Source: Dictyoglomus thermophilum H-6-12 (lineage in GTDB: Bacteria > Dictyoglomota > Dictyoglomia > Dictyoglomales > Dictyoglomaceae). From it: DNA of 64,000 nt. The notes beneath the pieces are model-generated. The model was not told the DNA's origin and ran no database searches. It saw only the letters and a program-made list of their open reading frames with translations. The stretch covers positions 1,192,387 to 1,256,386 of the forward strand of contig NC_011297.1 of the NCBI RefSeq assembly GCF_000020965.1, in the 5' to 3' direction. Positions 52,915 through 60,936 of this stretch are shown piece after piece. Positions within the stretch are counted from its first letter, which is position 1, and every line of letters starts with the position of its first letter. Position numbers and translations under genes: made by a program.

Positions 52915-53453
52915 TATTCCTCCTCTCCTATGATTAAACCATATTTTCCATCTTTTCTCTTGTACACTACTCCTATTCTGTCTGTCTCTGCATCTCTAAA
53001 AATAAAGAAGTCATGGCCTAAGAGTTCCATTTGCAAAATAGCTTCTTCAACATCCATTGGCTTTAATAAAAACCTCTTTACCTTAACTACTTGAGGTTTT
53101 TCTTCTACCTCTTTTTCTGCCAAAATCTCTCTAATACTCTCTGCTCTTCTGCCCTTATCTACTAACTTTTCTTTTAATCTCTTTAATTGAGTCTCAAGCT
53201 TATCTACTACGAGATCAATACTAGTTCTAAAATCTTGATTGGCTTCTGAAGCTTTTATTATTCTTCCATTAGCCTTTATCGTAACTTCAACTCTATGTCT
53301 CTTACTACCGTCTTTCCAATCCTCTTCTGAAAATAAAACCTCGATATTTTCAATATTGTCAAAAAATCTGGATAATCTAGAAAGCTTCTTTTCAGCATAT
53401 TGCTGAAGATTATCAGTAATGTTAACATTTTTAGACACATAATTTATTTGCAT
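52914..53453 (-). CDS. hpf: Ribosome hibernation promoting factor, long form
   Basis: Stabilises idle ribosomes as 100S dimers. The 179 residues have the N-terminal RaiA/HPF domain (1-95, [27 protein letters not shown] with [20 protein letters not shown]) and the C-terminal dimerisation domain (about 120-178, [30 protein letters not shown]). It sits directly before secA, a neighbourhood shared with Firmicutes. Confidence 0.93.
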   Translation of the reverse strand: MQINYVSKNVNITDNLQQYAEKKLSRLSRFFDNIENIEVLFSEEDWKDGSKRHRVEVTIKANGRIIKASEANQDFRTSIDLVVDKLETQLKRLKEKLVDKGRRAESIREILAEKEVEEKPQVVKVKRFLLKPMDVEEAILQMELLGHDFFIFRDAETDRIGVVYKRKDGKYGLIIGEEE

Positions 53454-53476
53454 AATAAAACCTCCCTACAAAATTT

Positions 53477-54172
53477 TTAAATAAGAGCCCTCACAGCTGT
53501 AAAAACATAAATCTTATTTAGAGAAAGATTTTCTCTTAAAGTTTTTGCACACTCCTTTAAAGTAGCCCCAGTTGTATAGACATCATCCACCAGAAGTATA
53601 TTCCCACTAACTTTTTTATCCTCAATTACTCCAAAAGCATTTAAAACATTCTTCTCTCTTTCTCTCAGATTCAAACTCTTCTGAGGTTTTATATCTTTTT
53701 TTAGATAAAGTAAAGGTCCGTATGGAATTTTCAAATTTTTACCTAAGAAATGAGCAATATATTCGGACTGATTATATCCTCGATATACTAAAGCCCTATA
53801 ACTCAGCGGTACATAAGTTATATAATCAATTCTCCACTCTCTTTTTAAGATTTTTTCTTTTCCTATTTGAGAAATAAAATCTGCTAAATAAGGTTTATTC
53901 TTAAATTTAAAGGAAGCTATAATCTCTTTCCACATGCCATCATAATAGGCTACAAACTCATAACTATCCCACACTTTTTTCTCTTTACTACAATTATAAC
54001 AAATTTCTAAACTACCAGTAAGAGGCCTTCCGCACATCCCACAATAATTCTTAGGAAACTTCAACTTTTCAAAACAACTCTTGCACACAAAACCCTCAGA
54101 ATATTTACCGCAAAATATACATCGTGTCGGAAATAGGATTTCAAAAAGTAGATCTTTTAGAAAAAAACTCAT
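53477..54172 (-). CDS. comF: ComF-family phosphoribosyltransferase-like protein
   Basis: Homologue of ComFC, linked to natural transformation in other bacteria. The 231 residues start with a zinc-finger region holding four CxxC pairs (CIFC, CKSC, CGMC, CYNC between about 18 and 61), then a type I phosphoribosyltransferase domain with the PRPP loop ILLVDDVYTTGATL (about 195-208) and YRGYNQSEYIA. comFA is not adjacent. It is linked by an ATGA overlap to wecB. Confidence 0.88.
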   Translation of the reverse strand: MSFFLKDLLFEILFPTRCIFCGKYSEGFVCKSCFEKLKFPKNYCGMCGRPLTGSLEICYNCSKEKKVWDSYEFVAYYDGMWKEIIASFKFKNKPYLADFISQIGKEKILKREWRIDYITYVPLSYRALVYRGYNQSEYIAHFLGKNLKIPYGPLLYLKKDIKPQKSLNLREREKNVLNAFGVIEDKKVSGNILLVDDVYTTGATLKECAKTLRENLSLNKIYVFTAVRALI

Positions 54173-55311
54173 GGATTAAACTCTGAGGGTGGAGTATCAA
54201 TAAACCCAAAATAATAAAGAAGAATATCTCTTATTCTCTCACTTGCCTTTCCATCACCATAAGGATTTATCGCCTTAGACATTTTTACGTACTCTTCCTT
54301 ATTAAGAATAAGTCTTCTCACCTCTCTTACAATACTCTCTTTAGAAGTACCTACAATCTTCACAGTTCCTGCTTCTACTGCCTCAGGCCTTTCTGTAACT
54401 TCTCTTAAAACAAGCACAGGCTTTCCTAAAGAAGGAGCCTCCTCCTGTAATCCCCCAGAATCCGTTAAGACTAGATAACACTTATCTAAGAGGTATACCA
54501 TAGTTACATAGTCTACAGGAGGAATCAATATAGCCCTCTTGTTATCTTTAAGGACTGAATATACTTGTTCTCTAACCAAGGGATTGGGATGAACTGGAAA
54601 AACTACGTAAAAATCCTCAAATTCCTTCAAAATCTCATCTAAAGCCAGTACAATATTTTTAAGAGGTTCACCCCAATTCTCTCTACGATGGGCTGTAACA
54701 AGAATAAATTTTTCGGGAAGATTTTTAACTAAATCTTGAGGTTTTAGTTGATTCATATTCCTATGAACAAAAAGCAACGCATCTATAACAGTATTTCCTG
54801 TGATAAATATATTCTCTTTAGGTACCCTCTCATTTATTAAATTATCTTTCGCTCTTTGTGTTGGAGCAAAATGTAAATCAGCAAGAACACCAGTAAGATG
54901 TCTATTCATCTCTTCAGGATAAGGCTGATATTTATTATAAGTTCTCAAACCTGCTTCCACATGTCCTATAGGTAACTTTTTATAAAATGCTGCTAAGCTT
55001 GCTGCAAAAGTTGTAGTTGTATCACCATGAACAAGAACCATATCAGGAGGATCCTTCTGCCAAATAATATCAAGACCTTGCAGAACCTTTACTGTGATGT
55101 GAGTAAGAGTTTGTTTCTCTTGCATAATATTCAAATCATAATCACTTTTTAAACCAAATATCTCAATTACCTGATCTAAAAGCTCTCTATGCTGAGCTGT
55201 AAGTATAATTTGCAAATCAAAGAATTCTGATTCCTTTATGATCTTTGCAACAGGAGCCATCTTTATAGCTTCAGGTCTTGTACCAAATACAAGAGAAATT
55301 TTCTTCTTCAT
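54169..55311 (-). CDS. wecB: UDP-N-acetylglucosamine 2-epimerase (non-hydrolysing)
   Basis: Makes UDP-ManNAc from UDP-GlcNAc for wall or surface polysaccharide. The 380 residues show FGTRPEAIKMAPVAKII (8-24), VHGDTTTTFAASLAAFY, GHVEAGLRTYNKYQPYPEEMNR, VTAHRRENWGEPL and LTDSGGLQEEAPSLGKPVLVLREVTERPE. The substrate for TagA/WecG family transferases would come from this enzyme. It overlaps speB and comF by 4 nt each. Confidence 0.95.
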   Translation of the reverse strand: MKKKISLVFGTRPEAIKMAPVAKIIKESEFFDLQIILTAQHRELLDQVIEIFGLKSDYDLNIMQEKQTLTHITVKVLQGLDIIWQKDPPDMVLVHGDTTTTFAASLAAFYKKLPIGHVEAGLRTYNKYQPYPEEMNRHLTGVLADLHFAPTQRAKDNLINERVPKENIFITGNTVIDALLFVHRNMNQLKPQDLVKNLPEKFILVTAHRRENWGEPLKNIVLALDEILKEFEDFYVVFPVHPNPLVREQVYSVLKDNKRAILIPPVDYVTMVYLLDKCYLVLTDSGGLQEEAPSLGKPVLVLREVTERPEAVEAGTVKIVGTSKESIVREVRRLILNKEEYVKMSKAINPYGDGKASERIRDILLYYFGFIDTPPSEFNP

Positions 55312-56201
55312 AGTCTTTTCTCTAAAGAATATTTCTTATAATATCCTATGATCTTATAAATTAACCTTGCTGCCATATAATCCGGATATATAAGTCCAGG
55401 AATTGGAGAAAACTCTACCAGATCAATCCCTATGACTTTTTTATTTTTGAAAACTTCTCTTAGCAATGAAAGAACTTGATACCAAGAAAGACCACCTGGC
55501 TCTGGTGTACCTACTGCAGGCATTTCAGCAGGATTAAACACATCAAAATCGAGAGTTATATAAACTTCATCCTTCAGACTTTTTAAAATATCCTCAATCA
55601 AGGTTGTATTAAACCTTTCCTGAAACTTATAATCAAAGTATACCTTTATGTTATCTCTTTCCTTTACATATTTCTTCTCTTCTTCTGACATACTTCTTAT
55701 ACCAACCTGAACTATATCTAATGTCTCTGAGGCTTCTCGCAAAGCACAAGCATGATTATTTTTAGTCCCCTCATATTCATTCCTTAGATCTGAATGGGCA
55801 TCAAGATGTAATACTGAAAAATGCTTGTATTTCTTATTGTAAGCCCTTAATATTCCCTTAGTAATTGTATGCTCTCCGCCTATAAAAATAGGAAAATGAT
55901 CGTAATCAATAATGTTAAAAGTAAGTTCTTCTATCTCTTCAAGAACTTTTTCAACATTTCCCAAAGATAATAAAAGATCTGGATAGGTATATATACCAAT
56001 TTCTGCTGGAATATCATCAAGCTCTTCGTCGTAGAGTTCTAAATTATAAGAAGCAGATAAAATTGCTTGGGGGCCTTCCTTTGTGCCTTTTTTATAAGTA
56101 GTTGTTACTTCGAGAGGATAAGAAATAATAAGTACTTTTGCTTTTTCAGGATTGGTAAAAGGAAGGCCCCCAAAAGATGGCAGTGGTCTATATTGTTGCA
56201 T
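55308..56201 (-). CDS. speB: Agmatinase/ureohydrolase family protein
   Basis: Manganese enzyme removing urea from agmatine or, in thermophiles, from N1-aminopropylagmatine. The 297 residues carry the metal sites GGEHTIT, LHLDAHSDLRNEYEG, and the C-terminal ITLDFDVFNPAEMPAVGTPEPGGLSW (the DxD pair), all as in agmatinase. It overlaps speD by 14 nt, so decarboxylated SAM production and ureohydrolase are made together. Substrate is inferred; arginase and guanidinobutyrase are less likely in this context. Confidence 0.9.
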   Translation of the reverse strand: MQQYRPLPSFGGLPFTNPEKAKVLIISYPLEVTTTYKKGTKEGPQAILSASYNLELYDEELDDIPAEIGIYTYPDLLLSLGNVEKVLEEIEELTFNIIDYDHFPIFIGGEHTITKGILRAYNKKYKHFSVLHLDAHSDLRNEYEGTKNNHACALREASETLDIVQVGIRSMSEEEKKYVKERDNIKVYFDYKFQERFNTTLIEDILKSLKDEVYITLDFDVFNPAEMPAVGTPEPGGLSWYQVLSLLREVFKNKKVIGIDLVEFSPIPGLIYPDYMAARLIYKIIGYYKKYSLEKRL

Positions 56202-56589
56202 TCCTTCCTCTTTTAAGGAGATTAATAGGAAATTCTCTACCTCTTACTAATATTTCCCATTCTGTCTTTTCTGCAGATAATTTTTTCTCAATAATTTCTT
56301 TAGCAAGGTCAATATTAAAGGTCTTACAGGAGAAGATGTCCACACTTGCATAATTAAGATCTGGCCATGTGTGAATTGCTATATGACTTTCCGCAATTAA
56401 TACTACACCTGAAATTCCCCAATCCAAAGGATCATCCTCTGGAACATACCTCATAACATATGGAGGCATGATCTTCTGCATACCGATCTGTTCTGGAAGT
56501 TCGTCCAGAAGATCATAAATAAATTTTACGTCTTCTAACTTCTCTTTAGGACAACCATATAAATCTAAAACTAAATGCGGTCCTAACAT
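56188..56589 (-). CDS. speD: S-adenosylmethionine decarboxylase proenzyme
   Basis: Makes decarboxylated SAM, the aminopropyl donor. The 133 residues are the short prokaryotic class 1B type. Self-cleavage at Glu67-Ser68 in AESHIAIHTWP would create the pyruvoyl group; His73 and the downstream Cys in DIFSCKT (about 87) are the expected processing and proton-donor residues. First gene of the long minus-strand run, with its own promoter. Confidence 0.95.
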   Translation of the reverse strand: MLGPHLVLDLYGCPKEKLEDVKFIYDLLDELPEQIGMQKIMPPYVMRYVPEDDPLDWGISGVVLIAESHIAIHTWPDLNYASVDIFSCKTFNIDLAKEIIEKKLSAEKTEWEILVRGREFPINLLKRGRNATI

Positions 56590-56634
56590 CTCTTCTCCTT
56601 ACTTCCCCTTTCTTCAAAATTATGTTCAACGCTA

Positions 56635-56663
56635 AATATAATACAATTAGACCCCTATGTCAA
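56635..56663 (-). promoter_or_regulatory. Promoter of the speD-speB-wecB-comF-hpf-secA run
   Basis: TTGACA (56663-56658) and TATATT (56640-56635) with a 17-nt spacer on the minus strand, about 45 nt ahead of speD. It lies directly after the purD stop; I see no terminator hairpin between them, so purine-operon read-through is possible. Confidence 0.75.
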
Positions 56664-56681
56664 TAATTTTGGGAAAAATTT

Positions 56682-57923
56682 TTATAGATTCTCGACTTCA
56701 ATAGCAATATCCCTGCGGTAATACATATTCTCAAAACTGATATTGTTAATATTTCTATATACTTTCTCTCTGGCTTCTTTAAAGCTTTCTCCAAGAGCAA
56801 CCACATTAAGAACTCTTCCGCCAGCAGTAACTAATTTTCCATCCATAACTTTAGTTCCAGCATGAAATATTATTACTTCTTTGCTCTCTCTTATACTAAT
56901 CTCTTTCCCAACCTCATACTTATCAGGATATCCCTTTGAAGCAATTACCACACACACAGCCTTTTTATCTTTTACCTTCTGATTTCTCCAAACTTCTTCT
57001 CTAAAAGAGAGTAAAGAAAAATCTAAAAGTGGTAAAATTACTTGAGCTTCTGGATCCCCAAGTCTCACATTAAACTCTAAAACATAAGGTTCACCATTCA
57101 CCAAAATAAGCCCACCGTATAAAAATCCCTCATATTTAAAACCCATTTTGTAAATCTCTTCCATAAGAGGTTTAAAAATCTTTTTGTCACATACATTAAT
57201 AAGTTTCTCATCTATCCAAGGTACAGGAGCGTAAGATCCCATTCCTCCTGTATTTGGTCCAGTATTACCTTCTCCTACTCTCTTATAATCTTGAGCAGGC
57301 GGAAGATAATAAATCTTTTCACCTTTGATGGCTGCTATGAGAGAAAACTCCTTACCTTCAAGAAATTTCTCAATAACTACCTTCTTCCCTGCCTCCCCAA
57401 GTATTCCTTCATTTAAAAGCTTATTTGCTATATCCAATCCTTCTCCTTCGCTATTTACAATAAACACTCCCTTCCCAGCTGCAAGTCCGTCCGCCTTTAT
57501 CACCAAGGGATACCTCTCTTTTTTCAAAAATTCTCTTACATCATTAAAATCATCAAAAATTCTAAAATCAGCGGTTGGTATTCCAGCCCTCTTCATAACT
57601 TCCTTTGCAAAAGCCTTGCTAGATTCGAATTTTGCCAAATCTTTGATAGGTCCCCATATTTCTAAACCATTTTCTTTGAACTTATCGGCTATCCCTAGGG
57701 CAAGAGGTAGTTCAGGCCCTATTATAGTCCAATCTATTTTATTTTCTTTAGCAAACCTTACTATGGACTCAATATCATCAACTCTAAAAGGTATGCACTC
57801 AGCAATATCACTTATACCTGGATTACCAGGAATTGCATATATCTTTTCTATGTTCTTATCTTGTGAAAGCTTCCAACAAATAGCATGTTCTCTACCTCCG
57901 CTTCCTACAACTAATACTTTCAT
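56682..57923 (-). CDS. purD: Phosphoribosylamine-glycine ligase
   Basis: Second step of purine synthesis. The 413 residues of the ATP-grasp protein begin VLVVGSGGREHAICWKLSQD, continue with YPLVIKADGLAAGKGVFIV (ATP lid), NTGGMGSYAPVPW, and EFNVRLGDPEAQVILPLL (metal site). It is the last gene of the operon, 4 nt after purN. Confidence 0.96.
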   Translation of the reverse strand: MKVLVVGSGGREHAICWKLSQDKNIEKIYAIPGNPGISDIAECIPFRVDDIESIVRFAKENKIDWTIIGPELPLALGIADKFKENGLEIWGPIKDLAKFESSKAFAKEVMKRAGIPTADFRIFDDFNDVREFLKKERYPLVIKADGLAAGKGVFIVNSEGEGLDIANKLLNEGILGEAGKKVVIEKFLEGKEFSLIAAIKGEKIYYLPPAQDYKRVGEGNTGPNTGGMGSYAPVPWIDEKLINVCDKKIFKPLMEEIYKMGFKYEGFLYGGLILVNGEPYVLEFNVRLGDPEAQVILPLLDFSLLSFREEVWRNQKVKDKKAVCVVIASKGYPDKYEVGKEISIRESKEVIIFHAGTKVMDGKLVTAGGRVLNVVALGESFKEAREKVYRNINNISFENMYYRRDIAIEVENL

Positions 57924-57927
57924 GTTT

Positions 57928-58545
57928 TTACCCCCTCTTTTTAAAAACTACTCTTCTTCCAATTATTTCGTATTCTTCTGTTAATACTTTCTTAACTGAC
58001 TCCACTATAAGCTTATGCTCTTCTTGAAGAATCCTTTCTGCTAAAGTCTCTGGAGTGTCATCGTCATAAACAGGAACAGCTCTTTGACCAATAATGGGTC
58101 CCGAATCTATCCCCTCATCTACAAAATGGACAGTACAACCCGATATTTTAACTCCATACTCCCAGGCCTGTTTTTGCGCCTCAAGCCCAGGAAAAGAAGG
58201 AAGGAGTGAAGGATGAATATTTATGATCCTATTAGGAAAAGCCTCAAGCAAAGTTTTTCCTACAATTTTCATATATCCAGCAAGAACTACTAAATCGACC
58301 CTAAAACTCTGCAAAATTTCTTTTATCTTTTCTTCATACTCCTTTTTATTTTTATAATTTTCCCTCTCCACTACAAAAACGGGAATATTTTCCCTTTTTG
58401 CCCTCTCTATGGCATAAGCAGAAGGATTATTACTTATAACCACAACAACTTCCGCAGGATAATCCTTATCCTTAGAAGCATCAATAAGAGCTTGAAGATT
58501 TGACCCTCTTCCTGAAACTAAGACTCCAAGACGCTTTCTTTCCAT
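57928..58545 (-). CDS. purN: Phosphoribosylglycinamide formyltransferase (folate-dependent)
   Basis: Third purine step using 10-formyl-tetrahydrofolate. The 205 residues show VLVSGRGSNLQALIDA, the catalytic NIHPSLLPSFPGLEAQ (Asn and His) and TVHFVDEGIDSGPIIGQRAV (Asp). Its ATG lies 28 nt inside the 3' end of purM. Confidence 0.96.
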   Translation of the reverse strand: MERKRLGVLVSGRGSNLQALIDASKDKDYPAEVVVVISNNPSAYAIERAKRENIPVFVVERENYKNKKEYEEKIKEILQSFRVDLVVLAGYMKIVGKTLLEAFPNRIINIHPSLLPSFPGLEAQKQAWEYGVKISGCTVHFVDEGIDSGPIIGQRAVPVYDDDTPETLAERILQEEHKLIVESVKKVLTEEYEIIGRRVVFKKRG

Positions 58546-59603
58546 CTGATTTTCACACTTCTTTCTCCTTTACTTAATGAACCAATAACATACGCCTTTT
58601 CACCTGAATTCTTTAAGTCTTCTAAAATCTCGTTCTCTCTTTCCGATACAATAAGTATTAGACCTATTCCCATATTAAACACCTTAAAAGCTTCTTTCCA
58701 TGTCAAATTTCCTTTTTTAATGAGAAACTTAAAAATCCAAGGAATCTCCCATAAAGAGGGATCAATTTCTGCCTGGATATGCCCAGGCAAAATCCTTGGT
58801 AAATTTCCAGGTATTCCTCCACCAGTTATATGAGCTATACCTAAGATATTATCCCTATACTTCTCTAGTAATGGCAGAATAACAGGTGAATATATTTTAG
58901 TGGGTTTCAATAGTTCCTCCAGTAAATCATGACCATCTATTTTCTTCCTAATAGAAATTCTCTTTTTCTTTAAGATATACCTAATCAATGAATACCCATT
59001 ACTATGTAGCCCTGAGGAAGAAACTCCTATTAAAATATTCCCTTCCTGGATTTTACCCATTTTAGGAAGTAGATTTTCTTCTTCTACAATTCCAACCACA
59101 AAACCCGCAAGATCTATCTCCTTACCTTTATACACACCAGGCATTTCTGCAGTTTCTCCTCCAACAAGGCTACAATCAGCCTTTTTACATGCATTGGCAA
59201 TACTTACAAGAACTTTTTTATATACCTCTGGATCTATCCTGCCTCCTGCAAAATAATCCATAAAAAACAAAGGTTTTGCTCCAGCCGTAAGAATATCATT
59301 AACGTTCATTGCCAAAAGATCTTCTCCAATAGTATCCAATTTTTTGTATTTTAGAGCTATCATTAATTTTGTTCCTACTCCATCAGTACTTGCCACAAGA
59401 ATTGGATTTTCATATTCCTTAAGAGGAATTTTCAGCATACTTGCAAAACTGTTCCAAAAACTAAAAACATAAGGCTTATATGTAGAAACAATAAAATCTT
59501 TAACCTCACTAAGAGCTTTTTCTACTTTACTTATACTTACCCCACTCAAACTATAAGTAATACTTTTCCCTTTTCTTTTTTTACTATTTTCTTTCCGAAA
59601 CAT
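58518..59603 (-). CDS. purM: Phosphoribosylformylglycinamidine cyclo-ligase (AIR synthase)
   Basis: Fifth purine step, closing the imidazole ring with ATP. Homology begins at ITYSLSGVSISKVEKAL, followed by VASTDGVGTKLMIAL, DLLAMNVNDILTAGAKPLFFMDYFAGG, SLVGGETAEMPGVY and HITGGGIPGNLPRIL. The start is uncertain. ATG 59603 lies 58 nt inside purF with a poor SD; the extra N-terminal 18 residues are not family-like. A start at ATT 59561, six nt after AAGGG and just where homology begins, or TTG 59549 at the purF stop, are alternatives. Confidence 0.88.
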   Translation of the reverse strand: MFRKENSKKRKGKSITYSLSGVSISKVEKALSEVKDFIVSTYKPYVFSFWNSFASMLKIPLKEYENPILVASTDGVGTKLMIALKYKKLDTIGEDLLAMNVNDILTAGAKPLFFMDYFAGGRIDPEVYKKVLVSIANACKKADCSLVGGETAEMPGVYKGKEIDLAGFVVGIVEEENLLPKMGKIQEGNILIGVSSSGLHSNGYSLIRYILKKKRISIRKKIDGHDLLEELLKPTKIYSPVILPLLEKYRDNILGIAHITGGGIPGNLPRILPGHIQAEIDPSLWEIPWIFKFLIKKGNLTWKEAFKVFNMGIGLILIVSERENEILEDLKNSGEKAYVIGSLSKGERSVKIRWKESVLES

Positions 59604-60931
59604 TCTCCACAATATCCCCTTTCTGGAAGAATACTCAAAAGCCCTTCTATACTTAAAAAGGCCACCGAATCAAATCCCAAAATTCTTGAGATCTCCTCAG
59701 GAGAGTAGTAATAACTAATCAATTCTTTAGTATTGGGAATATCAACACCATAATAGCAAGGATGAATAAGAGGAGGAGAAGAAAGTCTCAAATGTACCTC
59801 TTTTGCACCCTCTTCCCTAAGCTTCTCAGCAAGAATCTTTCCAGTAGTACCTCTAACCAGGGAATCATCCACTAAAACAATTCTCTTTCCCTTAATCAGA
59901 TCACTGATAAAAAGAAACTTCATTCTAACTCCAGATTCTCTCTCTTTCTGCTTAGGCTGAATAAAAGTTCGCCCTACATAGTGACTTCGCATTAGTAACA
60001 TCTGAAGAGGGATTCCTGATTCTTCACCATATCCTATTGCTGCAGGAATACCCGAATCAGGCACTGGCACAACCCAGTCTGCATCAACAGGAGCCTCTTT
60101 AGCAAGAACTTTTCCCATCTCTTTTCGGTAGTGATATACAGTCTTTCCGTCGTATATGCTATCAGGTCTCGAAAAATAGATGAATTCAAAAAGGCAAAAC
60201 CGCGAAATATTGCTTTCTGCAAAGCTTTCTCTGCTTACTCTTCCATCCTTATCAATATAAATCATTTCTCCAGGCTTTACCTCTACCAATTCGGAAAGAG
60301 GATACTCTTTTAGGGCACAAGTCTCTGAAGCAAAGATATAACTTCCATCCTCCAATTTTCCTAAAAAAAGAGGCCTAAATCCGTAAGGATCTCTTATTCC
60401 ATATACTCCTTCGTGAGATCCTATAACCAAAGAGTAACTACCTTCCACCTTAGAGAGTGCTTCCTTTACTCTTTCTTTTAAATCACTCATCTTAGATTTA
60501 GCTATTAAATGTAAAATAACCTCTGTATCAGAGGTGCTCTGAAAAATAACACCCTCTTTCTCTAAACCCCTTCGCAAAGAAACCGCATTTGAAATATGCC
60601 CATTGTGAGCAAGAGCAACATATCCATATCTTGGTAAATTTACTAGGAAAGGTTGAATGTTTTCTTTTTCAGTTTTTCCAGAAGTAGAATACCTTACATG
60701 TCCTACAGCTATTTTACCCTTCAATTTCTTTAATTTTTCTCCGTTAAAAATCTGAGATACAAGGCCAAAATCTTTATATAAGTAATACTCATTCCCAGAA
60801 AAAGTGACAATTCCTGCACTTTCTTGACCTCGATGTTGGAGTTTCAAAAGGCCTCTATATGCTATAAAACTTGCTTGTACTTTATCCCTAGTTAATACAC
60901 CTACAACCCCACACTCCTCTTTTAGCTTCAT
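59546..60931 (-). CDS. purF: Amidophosphoribosyltransferase
   Basis: First committed purine step: PRPP plus glutamine to phosphoribosylamine. The 461 residues have a six-residue propeptide (MKLKEE) before the nucleophile Cys7 in CGVVGVL, the glutaminase region QHRGQESAGIV, and the PRPP site RIVLVDDSLVRGTTGK. Cysteines in SRFCLFEFIYFSRPDS, HPCYYGVD and the C-terminal YCGECFG are placed as in the 4Fe-4S Bacillus-type enzyme. ATG 60931 is chosen (AAGG 8 nt upstream); a GTG at 60940 overlaps the purL stop and lacks spacing. Confidence 0.95.
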   Translation of the reverse strand: MKLKEECGVVGVLTRDKVQASFIAYRGLLKLQHRGQESAGIVTFSGNEYYLYKDFGLVSQIFNGEKLKKLKGKIAVGHVRYSTSGKTEKENIQPFLVNLPRYGYVALAHNGHISNAVSLRRGLEKEGVIFQSTSDTEVILHLIAKSKMSDLKERVKEALSKVEGSYSLVIGSHEGVYGIRDPYGFRPLFLGKLEDGSYIFASETCALKEYPLSELVEVKPGEMIYIDKDGRVSRESFAESNISRFCLFEFIYFSRPDSIYDGKTVYHYRKEMGKVLAKEAPVDADWVVPVPDSGIPAAIGYGEESGIPLQMLLMRSHYVGRTFIQPKQKERESGVRMKFLFISDLIKGKRIVLVDDSLVRGTTGKILAEKLREEGAKEVHLRLSSPPLIHPCYYGVDIPNTKELISYYYSPEEISRILGFDSVAFLSIEGLLSILPERGYCGECFGKKIVKKEKGKVLLIV

Positions 60932-60936
60932 AGATT

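Noticed and set aside
56590-56681. Terminator between purD and speD
   Set aside because: AT-rich runs are present, but no stable GC-containing hairpin; the stretch is better explained as the speD promoter and leader.
57325-57984. 219-codon plus-strand frame opposite purD
   Set aside because: Antisense shadow of a well-supported gene; no SD or family features.
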